A stretch of 64,000 nucleotides of DNA from Nitrospirales bacterium (GTDB taxonomy: Bacteria > Nitrospirota > Nitrospiria > Nitrospirales > UBA8639). The stretch covers positions 1,462,001 through 1,526,000 of the forward strand of contig JALDRJ010000002.1 in assembly GCA_031315865.1 (NCBI GenBank), written 5' to 3'. A model generated the notes under the pieces. It ran no database searches and had not been told where the DNA came from. It was given only the letters and a program-made list of their open reading frames with translations. Below are positions 51,478-60,621 of the stretch, in pieces; the first letter of the stretch is position 1, and each line of letters begins with the position of its first letter. A program made the position numbers and the translations under genes.

Positions 51478-52389
51478 TTAGTCGCATGACGGAGGGGGCT
51501 CGGTCGAAGCTCTCGCCTGTTCAATGACTCCTGTAGACGCTTGAACGACTTCTGGCGGCAAGTGAAGAATATCGGTCAGGATCAGCTCGACTTCCTTCGG
51601 GGTCATGCCATTAGAAGGCGCAATAAAGCGTTTACGCGCCACTCGCCGTTCCTGGGGGTCGTCTGGCTCATAATAACCCAGGAGTTCTCCGCTTTGTGTG
51701 GCTTGCGTGAGCCGTTGCTTCCATTCGTTGACGGTTTCAGCGTTCCATGATGCGGTTTCTAGATTCCCTTTGAAGATTTCAAGCTGCGTCCAGACGGCCC
51801 ATCCGACAAAGACGGCCCATGTTTCGTTTAAGACCTCCCAGGCATCTTCTTTGGAAAGAAACCGTAATTCCGTGGCGGCCTTGCGTTGCCGTATGGGGTT
51901 GATGCGGACAAACCGGTAGTGGCACTGCAATTGTTTATTGGCGAGAGCCAGAATCTGTTGCGCGGTTGGTGAGAGTGTTTGTGGGTCTTTGGCGGAAAAG
52001 AGGTAGTCCAGGTACGCATGGAACAATTCATGGTAGAGCAGGCCCAGGTCGTGGTGGGTCATGCGATTGAGGTTGGCCAACACGCCGCCCGCTTTGTTGA
52101 AGGAGAGCCGCATGTTGAGGATCATGCGATGGTCTTCCGGGTGATATTCCGCGGCATACGTCCGCAGGTCTTCGAAGACCACCGTGACGAATGTTGGGTC
52201 AATCTCTTTGAGAAATTCCGTGGGAAGGCCGCGGGCTTCCGCTTGTTCGACGAGCGCTGGCCATGGATGTTGCGACTTGATGTGAGCGGATGCGGCATCA
52301 TTGGCCCAGGTGTTCGAAACGCATGCCAGCATCAATATTCCTGCGATGATGATCGTCCTGATGGTCGATTGCGTGTGGTTGTGTGCCAT
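51478..52389 (-). CDS. Secreted zincin-like protein
   Basis: I start at ATG 52389, four bases after the helicase stop, with GGAG nine bases upstream; the frame to 52464 overlaps the helicase. The 303-residue product has a signal peptide (TIRTIIIAGILMLACVSNTW, cleavage near TWA). HELFH at about 120-124 in LLYHELFHAYLDYLF suggests a metal site. WEVLNETWAVFVGWAVW may give the third ligand (E in NETW). It is probably a periplasmic peptidase or inactive relative. It is in the same transcript as the helicase. Confidence 0.7.
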   Translation of the reverse strand: MAHNHTQSTIRTIIIAGILMLACVSNTWANDAASAHIKSQHPWPALVEQAEARGLPTEFLKEIDPTFVTVVFEDLRTYAAEYHPEDHRMILNMRLSFNKAGGVLANLNRMTHHDLGLLYHELFHAYLDYLFSAKDPQTLSPTAQQILALANKQLQCHYRFVRINPIRQRKAATELRFLSKEDAWEVLNETWAVFVGWAVWTQLEIFKGNLETASWNAETVNEWKQRLTQATQSGELLGYYEPDDPQERRVARKRFIAPSNGMTPKEVELILTDILHLPPEVVQASTGVIEQARASTEPPPSCD

Positions 52390-52393
52390 CGGC

Positions 52394-54409
52394 TTAACTC
52401 CAATGATAGGCCTGGTCTTCTTCGATGAGGTTCCAGGTTTCCATGAATGATGGTGGGATGTCATCGAGGAAGCGTGATGGCTTTGATAACACCGATCCCG
52501 TCATTTTGTCATAGACGTTTATAGGATACGTTAAAAACAGCTCTTGTTTGGCCCGGGTGACTGCGACATACAAGAGCCGACGTTCTTCTTCGACTTCGTC
52601 GTCAGCGAGGAAAGAATAGGCCGAGGGAAACCGTCCATCGACCAGCCAAATCACGAACACGCATCGCCACTCCAGGCCTTTGGCTGAGTGGATGGTCGAG
52701 AGGATGAGCCGTTCGTCATCACGATCGGGGGCGTCCACGTCGATAATACTTTCATTCGGCGGCTCCAGCGTGAGATCGGCTAAGAAGTCGCTCAATTGCT
52801 GGTAACGTTCGGCCATGATGCTGAGATGTTCAAGATCCCGGATGCGTTTCGGGTAGTCATCGTACTGATCCTTGAGTATGGGAAGGTAATATTCCAGCGT
52901 TTCGCTGATGAGCTCTGTGGGGCGCGGGGTATCATGGCCGGCAATATTTTCCAGCAGGGCGGCTAACTGTCTGAGGCCATGCGCGGATCGTCCTGTTCCA
53001 CTTTTCAGCACTTCATAGGGTTGCGTGGTGATGAGCAATGAGGCGATTAGGTCCTTGGCCTTTTTAGGGCCAACGCCTTCGATTAACAAGAGGATACGGT
53101 TCCAACTCACCGAATCCAGCGGATTGTGCATGACCCGCAGGTATGCCAAGAGGTCTTTCACATGAGCGGTTTCGATGAACTTGAACCCGCCGCGCTTGAT
53201 GAATGGGAGGTTACAGCGGGTGAGTTCCAGCTCGAGATCAAACGCGTTAAAACTGGATCGGAAGAGCACGGCGATCTCATCGAGCCCGATGCCTTCTTCT
53301 CGAAGCTCTAAAATTTTTTGGGCGATGAATCGGGATTGCGCATTCTCGCCCACGGCTTGAACGAGAACGGGAAGTGGCCCGTCGGTTTTTTTTGTGAAGA
53401 GTTCTTTCGTATATTTTTCAGGCGCGTTGGCGATGATGCCATTGGCCAATTGGAGCACGGGTTGCGTGCTGCGATAATTTTCTTCGAGCTTGTAGATGGT
53501 GGTGTCGGGAAAGAGCTCAGGAAACTCCATGATGTTGCGGAAGGTCGCTCCGCGAAAGGCATAGATGGATTGCGAGTCATCGCCGACGACCATCACGTTG
53601 TCATGCGTGGCGGCTAGTTTGCGCACCACATCGGCTTGGAGCCGATTGGTGTCTTGATATTCGTCGACGAGGATGTACCGGAAAATTTGGGAAATATTAT
53701 GACGCGCCGTGTCGTCCGTGTAGAGCAGCGTGCGGAGTTTGACGAGTAGGTCGTCATAGTCGACTAATTGCCGCTGTTGCTTGGCGGCTTCGTAGGCCTG
53801 GTGGAGCTTCGTGAGTTCCTCGAGAAACTCGGCAAAGTGCGAATAGTCGTTTAGGAGAATCGTGTCGACACTTTCCAACGTATTGGCGCTTTTGCTGTAT
53901 AAGTCCGCGATCGTGCGTTTTCGTGGAAATCGTTTTCCGATTTCATTGAGTCCGAGTTGTCCGCGAAGAAGATTGATGAGATCTTCGGAATCTCCGCGAT
54001 CGAGGATCGTGAATCCAGGGTCGAGTCCGACCGCGCGTCCATAGCGTCGCAATAAGATATTGGCGACTGAATGGAATGTGCCTCCGGCGACTTGTTCGCT
54101 GCGTCCCCCTATCAGGTGTCCTACGCGGTCCAGCATTTCCTGGGCGGACTTGCGCGTGAACGTCAGAAGCAGGATGGACGCAGGGTTGATGCCGATATCG
54201 ATCAAGCGGGCGACCCGGTAGACGAGCGTTCGCGTTTTGCCGCTTCCGGCCCCGGCAATCACCAAGGCTGGGCCCTCCACGGCTTCGACGGCTGCTAATT
54301 GTTGTGGATTCAGCTCTTCGGCGTAATTCAGAGACAGGGTGGGGCTGGGACGTTCGACCGCGGGACGCTTGAGGACGTAAAGCTTTTGGCCGGGTGCGGT
54401 CGAATCCAT
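52394..54409 (-). CDS. UvrD/Rep-family SF1 DNA helicase
   Basis: The 671-residue protein has all SF1A motifs: Q motif LNPQQLAAVEA, motif I GAGSGKT (53-59), Ia LLTFTRKSAQEM, II ILVDEYQDTN, III VGDDSQSIYAFRGA, IV KLEENYRSTQ, V STIHSAKGLEW, VI LLYVAVTRAKQELFL. It is a 3'-5' helicase for repair and replication. At 671 residues it is close to Rep/UvrD size and lacks the RecB nuclease domain. Which family member it is cannot be decided from sequence alone. Confidence 0.94.
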   Translation of the reverse strand: MDSTAPGQKLYVLKRPAVERPSPTLSLNYAEELNPQQLAAVEAVEGPALVIAGAGSGKTRTLVYRVARLIDIGINPASILLLTFTRKSAQEMLDRVGHLIGGRSEQVAGGTFHSVANILLRRYGRAVGLDPGFTILDRGDSEDLINLLRGQLGLNEIGKRFPRKRTIADLYSKSANTLESVDTILLNDYSHFAEFLEELTKLHQAYEAAKQQRQLVDYDDLLVKLRTLLYTDDTARHNISQIFRYILVDEYQDTNRLQADVVRKLAATHDNVMVVGDDSQSIYAFRGATFRNIMEFPELFPDTTIYKLEENYRSTQPVLQLANGIIANAPEKYTKELFTKKTDGPLPVLVQAVGENAQSRFIAQKILELREEGIGLDEIAVLFRSSFNAFDLELELTRCNLPFIKRGGFKFIETAHVKDLLAYLRVMHNPLDSVSWNRILLLIEGVGPKKAKDLIASLLITTQPYEVLKSGTGRSAHGLRQLAALLENIAGHDTPRPTELISETLEYYLPILKDQYDDYPKRIRDLEHLSIMAERYQQLSDFLADLTLEPPNESIIDVDAPDRDDERLILSTIHSAKGLEWRCVFVIWLVDGRFPSAYSFLADDEVEEERRLLYVAVTRAKQELFLTYPINVYDKMTGSVLSKPSRFLDDIPPSFMETWNLIEEDQAYHWS

Positions 54410-54620
54410 AAATACTCGTGAATCGTCGTCCGTTATTTGTGTTCCGTGAATGGTTTTTGGGGGGTCTTACGAGCAACGCCTCACGGATACTGCGATACGT
54501 TTTTCTAGCATACGAGTTCCGGGGTTGCAATGTTCAGTTCATCGAGCGTGGGGCGCCCTTGGACAGGTTCCGAAAACATAGGGTATAATCCTCAGATAAT
54601 CTTCAGCAGAGAAGGAAATC

Positions 54621-55520
54621 ATGATGAAAGGCCCCGATACGTACAAACCAGTCTTAAAAGACCTTGCCAATACCATGCTCGGAATATCCCGTGAGTCCGT
54701 GTCGCTCATGAAGCGAAGTGACCAGCAACGTTCGCTCAAGCTCACACGAGGCCAAGAGTGGGAAATCTATCTGGAATTCCTCCGCGTACAATTTAATCTA
54801 GTCGACCGTCTTTCGGCCTTTCATATTCCCCTTCAAGATCAACCCGAATTCATGAATAGTTTAGAAGATAACGTGACGACCGAATTACGTGCCGTACTCA
54901 CGCCAACGATGAGTGCCGCGGAAGTCGATGATATGGAGGTCACGTTAGCTGTTGGAAAAACGGTAGCGGAGAGTCGACAGATTTATGAGCGGTATAAATT
55001 TGTCGTGACTGAGCAGTCTAAGGAGCGGGATGCATTGTTTCATGCATTTGCGGCTCGTGTCGCCGATAAAATGGGAGCTGGAAAGAGCGATGGCCTAGCC
55101 TCCGCAGCCTTTCTCTGCGCAAGTTCCGTCGTGCCAGCCTTATCGAAACTTTTTGAAGACGCGTCGAATCCACCGTCGCCTGCTGTCAAAACGGAGGCTG
55201 TCGAGGCGGTGGCGAGTGCTGTGTCGGATGAGCGGTCAGCCAGTGCGGAGTCCAAGAGTTCGGCCAGCGCAGAGTCCAAGAGTTCCGAAGGCGCGCAAAT
55301 CATCAAACTCGTTCGCGTGATGTCTAAGATTTCCGGGGAAGAGGTCGATTCCTGGTGGGGAATTCACCCGCAGTTTCAACGAGACCTTCAACCTCAAGAG
55401 GTCAAAGAGCTGGCAAAACATATGAACCGGGTCACTCGCATTATTGGTGAACGATTCGCCGTGGTTGCCTCTCTCGCGCAAGCGGGGAGTGGCAGTGACC
55501 AGCCTGTCGGAAATGCCTGA
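54621..55520 (+). CDS. Hypothetical helical protein with SASAESKS tandem repeat
   Basis: GAAGGAAATC precedes ATG 54621. The 299-residue soluble protein is mostly helical (QEWEIYLEFLRVQFNLVDRL). Residues around 207-224 hold a tandem SASAESKS repeat (8 residues, 24 bp). The C-terminal part ends with HPQFQRDLQPQEVKELAKHM. No family is recognised. It diverges from the helicase gene. Confidence 0.75.
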   Translation: MMKGPDTYKPVLKDLANTMLGISRESVSLMKRSDQQRSLKLTRGQEWEIYLEFLRVQFNLVDRLSAFHIPLQDQPEFMNSLEDNVTTELRAVLTPTMSAAEVDDMEVTLAVGKTVAESRQIYERYKFVVTEQSKERDALFHAFAARVADKMGAGKSDGLASAAFLCASSVVPALSKLFEDASNPPSPAVKTEAVEAVASAVSDERSASAESKSSASAESKSSEGAQIIKLVRVMSKISGEEVDSWWGIHPQFQRDLQPQEVKELAKHMNRVTRIIGERFAVVASLAQAGSGSDQPVGNA

Positions 55521-55658
55521 TGTTGAGAGTCCTCCTGCCCTGAGTCAATATATTCTTACTTCGACACCTTGTCTGTGTCTGTTCGCCTTGTCAATCACGG
55601 TGTGCGTCAATCTATCGCCTAATCTGTCCCAATCGTTCAGTCAAGTGGAGGGCATGTT

Positions 55659-56084
55659 GTGAAAATTCTTTTTCTCCTCGTTGCCTTTGTCATGGTGTTT
55701 GGGTTTGGGTATTACACGGGACAACGTCCTGAAGAAATTAAGCAGAAAATACGTGAATTTTCAGGAGAGGTCCTGAAGCAGACGATAGGCTTTGATAAAG
55801 GGTTTTCGGTGCGGCGGGACTTTCTTCAAGCCAAGGCCAGACTTATCGAGGGGAAGTCACAGTTGTTAGACGGAAATTATAAAGAGGCCGCAAAGGAACT
55901 CGGACAAGCCTTTGACCATTTAGGACAAGCACAGACTGCCGCGGGAGATGGACATGCGGGAAAGCAGGTGGAGAAACTTATGCATGAGATCTTGGAAGCC
56001 CAATTACTACTAGCCAAGGGCAAGCAAGTTTCCCGAGAAACGTTTAATGCCTTCCAGGAAAAGCTTGATTCGCTCCTTCCTTAG
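55659..56084 (+). CDS. Small membrane-anchored helical protein
   Basis: Starts at GTG 55659 with GTGGAGGG 9 nt upstream. The 141-residue product has an N-terminal membrane helix (MKILFLLVAFVMVFGFGYYT), then a helical, probably periplasmic part (DFLQAKARLIEGKSQLLDGN). It may be a TPR-like unit; no family is recognised. Confidence 0.7.
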   Translation: MKILFLLVAFVMVFGFGYYTGQRPEEIKQKIREFSGEVLKQTIGFDKGFSVRRDFLQAKARLIEGKSQLLDGNYKEAAKELGQAFDHLGQAQTAAGDGHAGKQVEKLMHEILEAQLLLAKGKQVSRETFNAFQEKLDSLLP

Positions 56085-56157
56085 GCGAATCAAGCCATGT
56101 TTCGGGAAGTTCGTACCCTTCCCCGCTGAATATCAACAATGACAGGATGCTTCCAGT

Positions 56158-57012
56158 CTAAGCTGCACTCACGGGCTGTTTTTTCCAGGCGCTGAGCATG
56201 CGTTCAATGCGCATTTGCACGACAATATCGGGATCTTTGAGTAGCGGTTTAATCGCATCCCGTCCCCTGGGGTCACCGATTTTTTCTAAGGCGGCGGCCG
56301 ATGTTAACCGAATCCACCAATCTTCATCCTTCAGTTTTTCAATCAACGGTTCAACCGCAGCAGGATCTTTAATTTCTCCTAACGCCAGGATGGATTGCTT
56401 TCGAACAAATTCGTCTTTGTCATCCAGGGCTGAAATTAATCGTTCGACGGCTGGCTGGCCGAGTTCGGATAGTGCCCTCGTCGCGTCGTCTTTAAATTCA
56501 TCATTCTTCAGCATAGACATGAGTGGGTCGAGGACCCGCTCATCATTAATTTTCCCCAGTGTTTTAATGGCGTACTTTCTGGAATCCCAATCCCGTAGAT
56601 ATCTCAATAAGAGCTCGACGGCAGGCGATCCGATCATGGCAAGGGCTTCAACCGCCGCTTCTCTGACCTGCCAATCGCCATCGCGCAAGCAGCGAACGAG
56701 CGGTTCAATACATCGCTCGTCTCCCATTTCTCCGAGAGTAATGACGGCTTCTTGCCGAACGACCCAGTCTGTATCCTGTAACAAATCAACCTGGATGTCG
56801 ATTTCATCTTTGACTTTCTCTTCTTCGAGTTCTTCTTCGCCTTCCTCCTCGGTCCCTTCTTCTTCCGCACTGGCCTCGACGGGGTCAGTCTGATCTTCTG
56901 CCGTCACTGCGTCGGCGACTTCATCCACGAATTCATCGCTGACTTCTGTGGACTCTGCGGAAGTCTCTATCTCTTGTGGTTCTTCTTGGGAGTCTTTGGT
57001 TTCATCGCTCAT
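56158..57012 (-). CDS. HEAT-repeat (PBS lyase-type) protein with acidic N-terminus
   Basis: I start at MSDETKDSQ (57012), since GGAAGG lies 9 nt upstream. The first ~80 residues are almost entirely Glu/Asp/Ser/Thr. The rest is a run of ~30-residue HEAT units: DTDWVVRQEAVITLGEMGDE, RDGDWQVREAAVEALAMIGS, DDKDEFVRKQSILALGEIKD and KDEDWWIRLTSAAALEKIGD. Such proteins bind partners or assist chromophore or metal-cofactor enzymes; no enzymatic site is seen. Confidence 0.88.
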   Translation of the reverse strand: MSDETKDSQEEPQEIETSAESTEVSDEFVDEVADAVTAEDQTDPVEASAEEEGTEEEGEEELEEEKVKDEIDIQVDLLQDTDWVVRQEAVITLGEMGDERCIEPLVRCLRDGDWQVREAAVEALAMIGSPAVELLLRYLRDWDSRKYAIKTLGKINDERVLDPLMSMLKNDEFKDDATRALSELGQPAVERLISALDDKDEFVRKQSILALGEIKDPAAVEPLIEKLKDEDWWIRLTSAAALEKIGDPRGRDAIKPLLKDPDIVVQMRIERMLSAWKKQPVSAA

Positions 57013-57090
57013 ATTCGTCATCCTTCCTTTACCCGGTGCTGTTCGGTGAAATGCCCAGGTCTGATAGAGACCGGTATCAAGGCTATCGCG

Positions 57091-57294
57091 TTACGATTCT
57101 TTTTTGGAAGCCTTTTTCGCAGAGGCCCTGGCTATGCGAGCCTTGGCGCTGCGTACTTTTCGTTGAATGCGTTTTAAACGTTTTCGAAGAGCTCGAACCG
57201 CTTCATCGCTTTCTGAACTCTCGTTGCCAGTCTTTTTGTCGTGAATTTTTTTACGTAAAATCTGTTTGTCTTCATCGAGTGACCGAGTCGCCAT
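57091..57294 (-). CDS. Small basic helical protein
   Basis: The 67-residue protein (MATRSLDEDKQILRKKIHDK … SAKARIARASAKKASKKES) is rich in Lys/Arg and probably binds nucleic acid. A GGGAG lies 12 nt upstream. It sits between the cytochrome and HEAT genes on the same strand. Confidence 0.6.
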   Translation of the reverse strand: MATRSLDEDKQILRKKIHDKKTGNESSESDEAVRALRKRLKRIQRKVRSAKARIARASAKKASKKES

Positions 57295-57420
57295 AGGATA
57301 GTCGTGCTCCCTTACGTCAGGATGGTGAATAGCCTTATTATTTAAGGAGTCTAGTCAAGGGCTTGGAGGCCTGTCAACATTGCGAAAATTCTCTGGTTTT
57401 TGATATTTAGCAGGGTAAAG

Positions 57421-57460
57421 AAAAACCCCCGTCCTACACTGAGGACGGGGGTTTTAGTTT
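57421..57460. terminator. Rho-independent terminator after the cytochrome gene
   Basis: CCCCCGTCCT (57426-57435) pairs with AGGACGGGGG (57442-57451), flanked by A and T runs, so it can work on both strands. It lies 65 bp past the stop of the minus-strand gene at 57525. Confidence 0.85.
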
Positions 57461-57524
57461 TAGACCTAGATACGGTTCTGACAATCAAGAACAGGACTAG
57501 GCATTCTTGATTGACGTCTTGATG

Positions 57525-57986
57525 TTACTTCTTGCAGAAGCTTCTTTCGTAGGCGATGACTTTCCAGGTTTCTTCATCGTTGATCGCACTTGGGTTCAAG
57601 GAGACCATTCCGGTTCCTGGGCTACCATGTTTGATGATCCAGAACATTTCGCCGTCTTTTCTCTTCTTGTGGAACTTGCAGTTCGTGAAGTCACGTGGTC
57701 CAGGGTTTAAGACCGCTCCGGCAGGACCATCGCCTTTTCCTGACTTACCATGACAGTTCACGCAAGTACCTTTGCCTTCGAAGATTTTCTTTCCTTCAGC
57801 AATAATCTCAGGGGATGCTTTGTCAGCTTTCTTGTACAAATCCGTTTTCATCTTCTTGGCCTCGCCCCGTTGATCCGCAGGGACTCGGGGTTTGAGCGGG
57901 TCCTTCTCTGCACCAGCGATGGCCATTCCGGCTGAAAGAAATACTGCAGCAGTCAAAAACGCAGTCGCACGCAAAAAGAGCTTCAT
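57525..57986 (-). CDS. Exported c-type cytochrome (monoheme), paralogue 1
   Basis: The start is ATG 57986 with AAGGAGG six bases upstream. The product (153 residues) has a signal peptide (MKLFLRATAFLTAAVFLSAG, cleavage near AIA). One heme site is CVNCH, followed by KSGKGDGPAG, DFTNCKFHKK and a Met (GTGMVSL) that may be the axial ligand. It begins LKPRVPADQRG after the signal, like its paralogue at 58231-58689. Small monoheme cytochromes of this kind act as electron carriers in the periplasm. The extra cysteine in DFTNC and FC near the end is shared by both. Confidence 0.9.
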   Translation of the reverse strand: MKLFLRATAFLTAAVFLSAGMAIAGAEKDPLKPRVPADQRGEAKKMKTDLYKKADKASPEIIAEGKKIFEGKGTCVNCHGKSGKGDGPAGAVLNPGPRDFTNCKFHKKRKDGEMFWIIKHGSPGTGMVSLNPSAINDEETWKVIAYERSFCKK

Positions 57987-58230
57987 GAAGACCTCCTTAA
58001 CATTAAAAAGAACAAGCGTTAGCAAATATTTGCATTCCACCACAATATCAGCTGTCAGGGGGATAGACTGCAGAAGTGGTGAGAAACTTAAAAGCTCACC
58101 AATATATCAACCATTTTTTCTTGATGTCAAGGTAAGAGTGAAAAGATCTGTAATTCATTGTAAGATAAGAGGAATTTTTCATTTTTTCCTGTAGAAACGC
58201 TTACTGTTGATAGGTGTAAATTACTAATTA

Positions 58231-58689
58231 TTAATTCTTGCAAAAAGTCCGGATATAGGGAATGACGATCCATGCTTCATTCTCAGAAATCGAGGGGACC
58301 ATGGGAGGCATTGGCCAGCTGCCAAATTTGATGACATAGAATAATTCCCCATCCGTCCGCTTTCGTTGAAACCGACAATTCGTAAAGTCTCGAGGCAAAA
58401 CCGGGAGAAAGCCTGCTGAAACGCCGTCGCCTTTTCCGGTTTCCCCATGGCAATTCACACAAATACGTTGATAAATCTTTTGCCCTTGCTCGAGTAGCGA
58501 TTTTTCCACATGTCGTGAATTCTCGAACATCGGGGCTTGAAGATTTCTGTAATGGGTGCGATGTTGGATAGGGACTCGGGGTTTCAGGGGTCTACTTTCA
58601 GGTGGTAATGCGTGAACGGAAGTCCAGACCAGTGAAAGGAACGCAATGAAAAGTATCCTAATGAGGGTAGCTTGAAGCTTGCTAAGCAT
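58231..58689 (-). CDS. Exported c-type cytochrome (monoheme), paralogue 2
   Basis: 152 residues, with signal peptide (RILFIAFLSLVWTSVHA), then PLKPRVPIQHR, CVNCHGETGKGDG, DFTNCRFQRKRTDGELFYVI and FCKN at the end. It aligns well with the gene at 57525, so the pair probably arose by duplication. The start directly follows the TAG stop of the RodZ-like gene (TAGATG). Confidence 0.88.
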   Translation of the reverse strand: MLSKLQATLIRILFIAFLSLVWTSVHALPPESRPLKPRVPIQHRTHYRNLQAPMFENSRHVEKSLLEQGQKIYQRICVNCHGETGKGDGVSAGFLPVLPRDFTNCRFQRKRTDGELFYVIKFGSWPMPPMVPSISENEAWIVIPYIRTFCKN

Positions 58690-59601
58690 CTAGGGAGTTA
58701 AGACGACTTCTCTAACGACTTCGCCAGGTTTACCGAAAGGCCCTCGGGGTTCTCCATTCAATCGAACGGTCGCTCCAGCCGCGTTTCCCAACGTCAGCGT
58801 GAATTGTTGTCGAGCCTCCCAGGTCGCGCGTTGTCCGGGTTGGAGGAGCGCTTCTTTGGGACTCGCGTCATCCGATTGGACGACGACCCACGTCAGTTGC
58901 GTCGCTTCTATCTCAAGGCGAATGGGCTCCGTCGAAGCCGGTTGCACGAGTTTTGGCTGTTCAGGTACCGGAGGCGGTGGCGGAGGAGGAAGAGCCGCAG
59001 ATACTCGTGGCTTTGGCGGTTCAGCGACCGGGGAAACTTCTTCCTTCACTTGTGTTGATGAATTTTTGGATGCTTTTGATTCTGGTTCAATGCGAGCCGC
59101 TTGGGAGACAGGCGAGACCGGGTCCTTGGGTTGACGATTGGAGGGGACGCTTGCTTGATCTGCAGGAGCAGGCGTCGGCGAGCTTTGCTGTTCTTTGGGC
59201 AAGAGGAAACCTAAGGCCACAATGATAATGATCGTGACGATGATCACCACATTGCGATTGAGTTTGCCGCGCTGTTCTTCCTGAATTTGAAGTTGGATTT
59301 GCTGTTGAGCCTGTTGTCCACGATGATAGAACTCATGGGAACTTTCCGAAAAGCGGCGAAGGGCGTCTTCTTCGCTAATGTTGAGTGATTTCGCATATGT
59401 ACGGACGAATCCACGGGCAAAGACTTGTTCCGGAAGTGCTTCGAAGTCCTCATCTTCCAGCGCTTGAAGAAATTTCGGTTGGATCCGTGTCAGAGAGGCT
59501 ACCTGATCCAGGCTAAGGCCTTGGGTTTCCCGGATCTTTTTGAGGTATGGCCCGATGGACTCGAGCGTGGGCATCGTTGTGTCGCTTGGCCGATCAGTCA
59601 T
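58690..59601 (-). CDS. RodZ-like HTH membrane protein
   Basis: 303 residues with an N-terminal HTH_25 domain (GPYLKKIRETQGLSLDQVAS … FVRTYAKSLNISEEDALRR), a Gln-rich linker, a membrane helix (VVIIVTIIIIVALGFLL), a Pro/Ser-rich periplasmic linker with PPPPPPVP, and a C-terminal DUF4115-like β-domain. RodZ-like proteins link the MreB cytoskeleton to cell-wall synthesis. The next gene starts directly after its stop. Confidence 0.88.
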   Translation of the reverse strand: MTDRPSDTTMPTLESIGPYLKKIRETQGLSLDQVASLTRIQPKFLQALEDEDFEALPEQVFARGFVRTYAKSLNISEEDALRRFSESSHEFYHRGQQAQQQIQLQIQEEQRGKLNRNVVIIVTIIIIVALGFLLPKEQQSSPTPAPADQASVPSNRQPKDPVSPVSQAARIEPESKASKNSSTQVKEEVSPVAEPPKPRVSAALPPPPPPPVPEQPKLVQPASTEPIRLEIEATQLTWVVVQSDDASPKEALLQPGQRATWEARQQFTLTLGNAAGATVRLNGEPRGPFGKPGEVVREVVLTP

Positions 59602-59698
59602 GAGTCAGTTCTATGGAATGCGAACACCCGATATACGACGTCTTTATCGAGAGAGACAGCCATGAACGTGCATGCCGGGTTGGGTAAGTTTCGTTGAT

Positions 59699-60613
59699 TT
59701 ACGAAAGATCATCGAAATGTGTGAGCCGTTTAAACTCTCGAAAGCGATCATCAATTTCTTTACGATCCAGGTCACGCAGGCGATCCAAGCTGAAGGCTTC
59801 GACATTAAATGAAGCCATGACGCTCCCAAAAATGATGGCTCGCCGGAGTCCCTCATCGGTCATATCTCCCGTCGAGGCTAGGTGTCCCATGAAACCTCCG
59901 GCGAATGTGTCGCCCGCTCCCGTGGGGTCTTTCACCTGTTCTAAGGGAAAAGCCGGCGCACCGAACACTTGATCCCCGGTGAACATGAGGACTCCATATT
60001 CCCCTCGTTTAATGATCAAGTGTTTGGGGCCTTTGGCCAGGATTCGTTTAGCCACTTGCACCAGGTTCGGGTCTTCGCCCAGCGCACGTGCCTCGCCATC
60101 ATTGATGATTAGGATATCAATCTTTTCCAAAACTTGCCAGAGAGCTTCACGTTTTCCGTCGATCCAGAAATTCATGGTATCGCAGGCGACGACTGATGGA
60201 CGCGTGACTTTTTGCAGGACATCCATCTGGAGCTCTGGATCTATATTTCCGAGGAACAGCATATCAGGATTACGGTATTGTTCTGGAATCTTCGGTCGAA
60301 ACGTCTCGAGGACGTTGAGGTGCGTTTCGAGGGTATGGGCCTCATTCAGTTGATATGTATATTCGCCTTTCCATCTGAATGTTCGTCCGTCACGTCTTTC
60401 AAGTCCATCCAAATTCACCCCCCGACTCCGAAGAAAGGCAAGATGCTCTTCAGGAAAATCTTCACCAACCACGGCGATCAGATCGACCTCTGTGAAAAAG
60501 CTGGCGGACGTGGAGAAATATGTCGCAGACCCTCCCAGTACGTCATTGGCCTCTCCAAATGGGGTCCGTACCGTATCAAATGCCATTGAACCGACTACTA
60601 ATAGTTTTCCCAT
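59699..60613 (-). CDS. PfkB-family sugar/nucleoside kinase
   Basis: The start is MGKLLVVGSMAFDTV at 60613; the ATG at 60652 lies inside the upstream mtnP gene. The 304-residue product has the PfkB signatures: GGSATYFSTSASFF near the N-terminus and DPTGAGDTFAGGFMG near the C-terminus (catalytic Asp in GAGD). Adjacent to mtnP it may phosphorylate a nucleoside or methylthioribose-related sugar, but substrate is not evident. Confidence 0.88.
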   Translation of the reverse strand: MGKLLVVGSMAFDTVRTPFGEANDVLGGSATYFSTSASFFTEVDLIAVVGEDFPEEHLAFLRSRGVNLDGLERRDGRTFRWKGEYTYQLNEAHTLETHLNVLETFRPKIPEQYRNPDMLFLGNIDPELQMDVLQKVTRPSVVACDTMNFWIDGKREALWQVLEKIDILIINDGEARALGEDPNLVQVAKRILAKGPKHLIIKRGEYGVLMFTGDQVFGAPAFPLEQVKDPTGAGDTFAGGFMGHLASTGDMTDEGLRRAIIFGSVMASFNVEAFSLDRLRDLDRKEIDDRFREFKRLTHFDDLS

Positions 60614-60621
60614 AATTCGCT

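Noticed and set aside
54556-54580. Another ACAGG-type pair near the helicase gene
   Set aside because: The second word is ACATAGG, too weak a match, and it lies outside the accessory zone.
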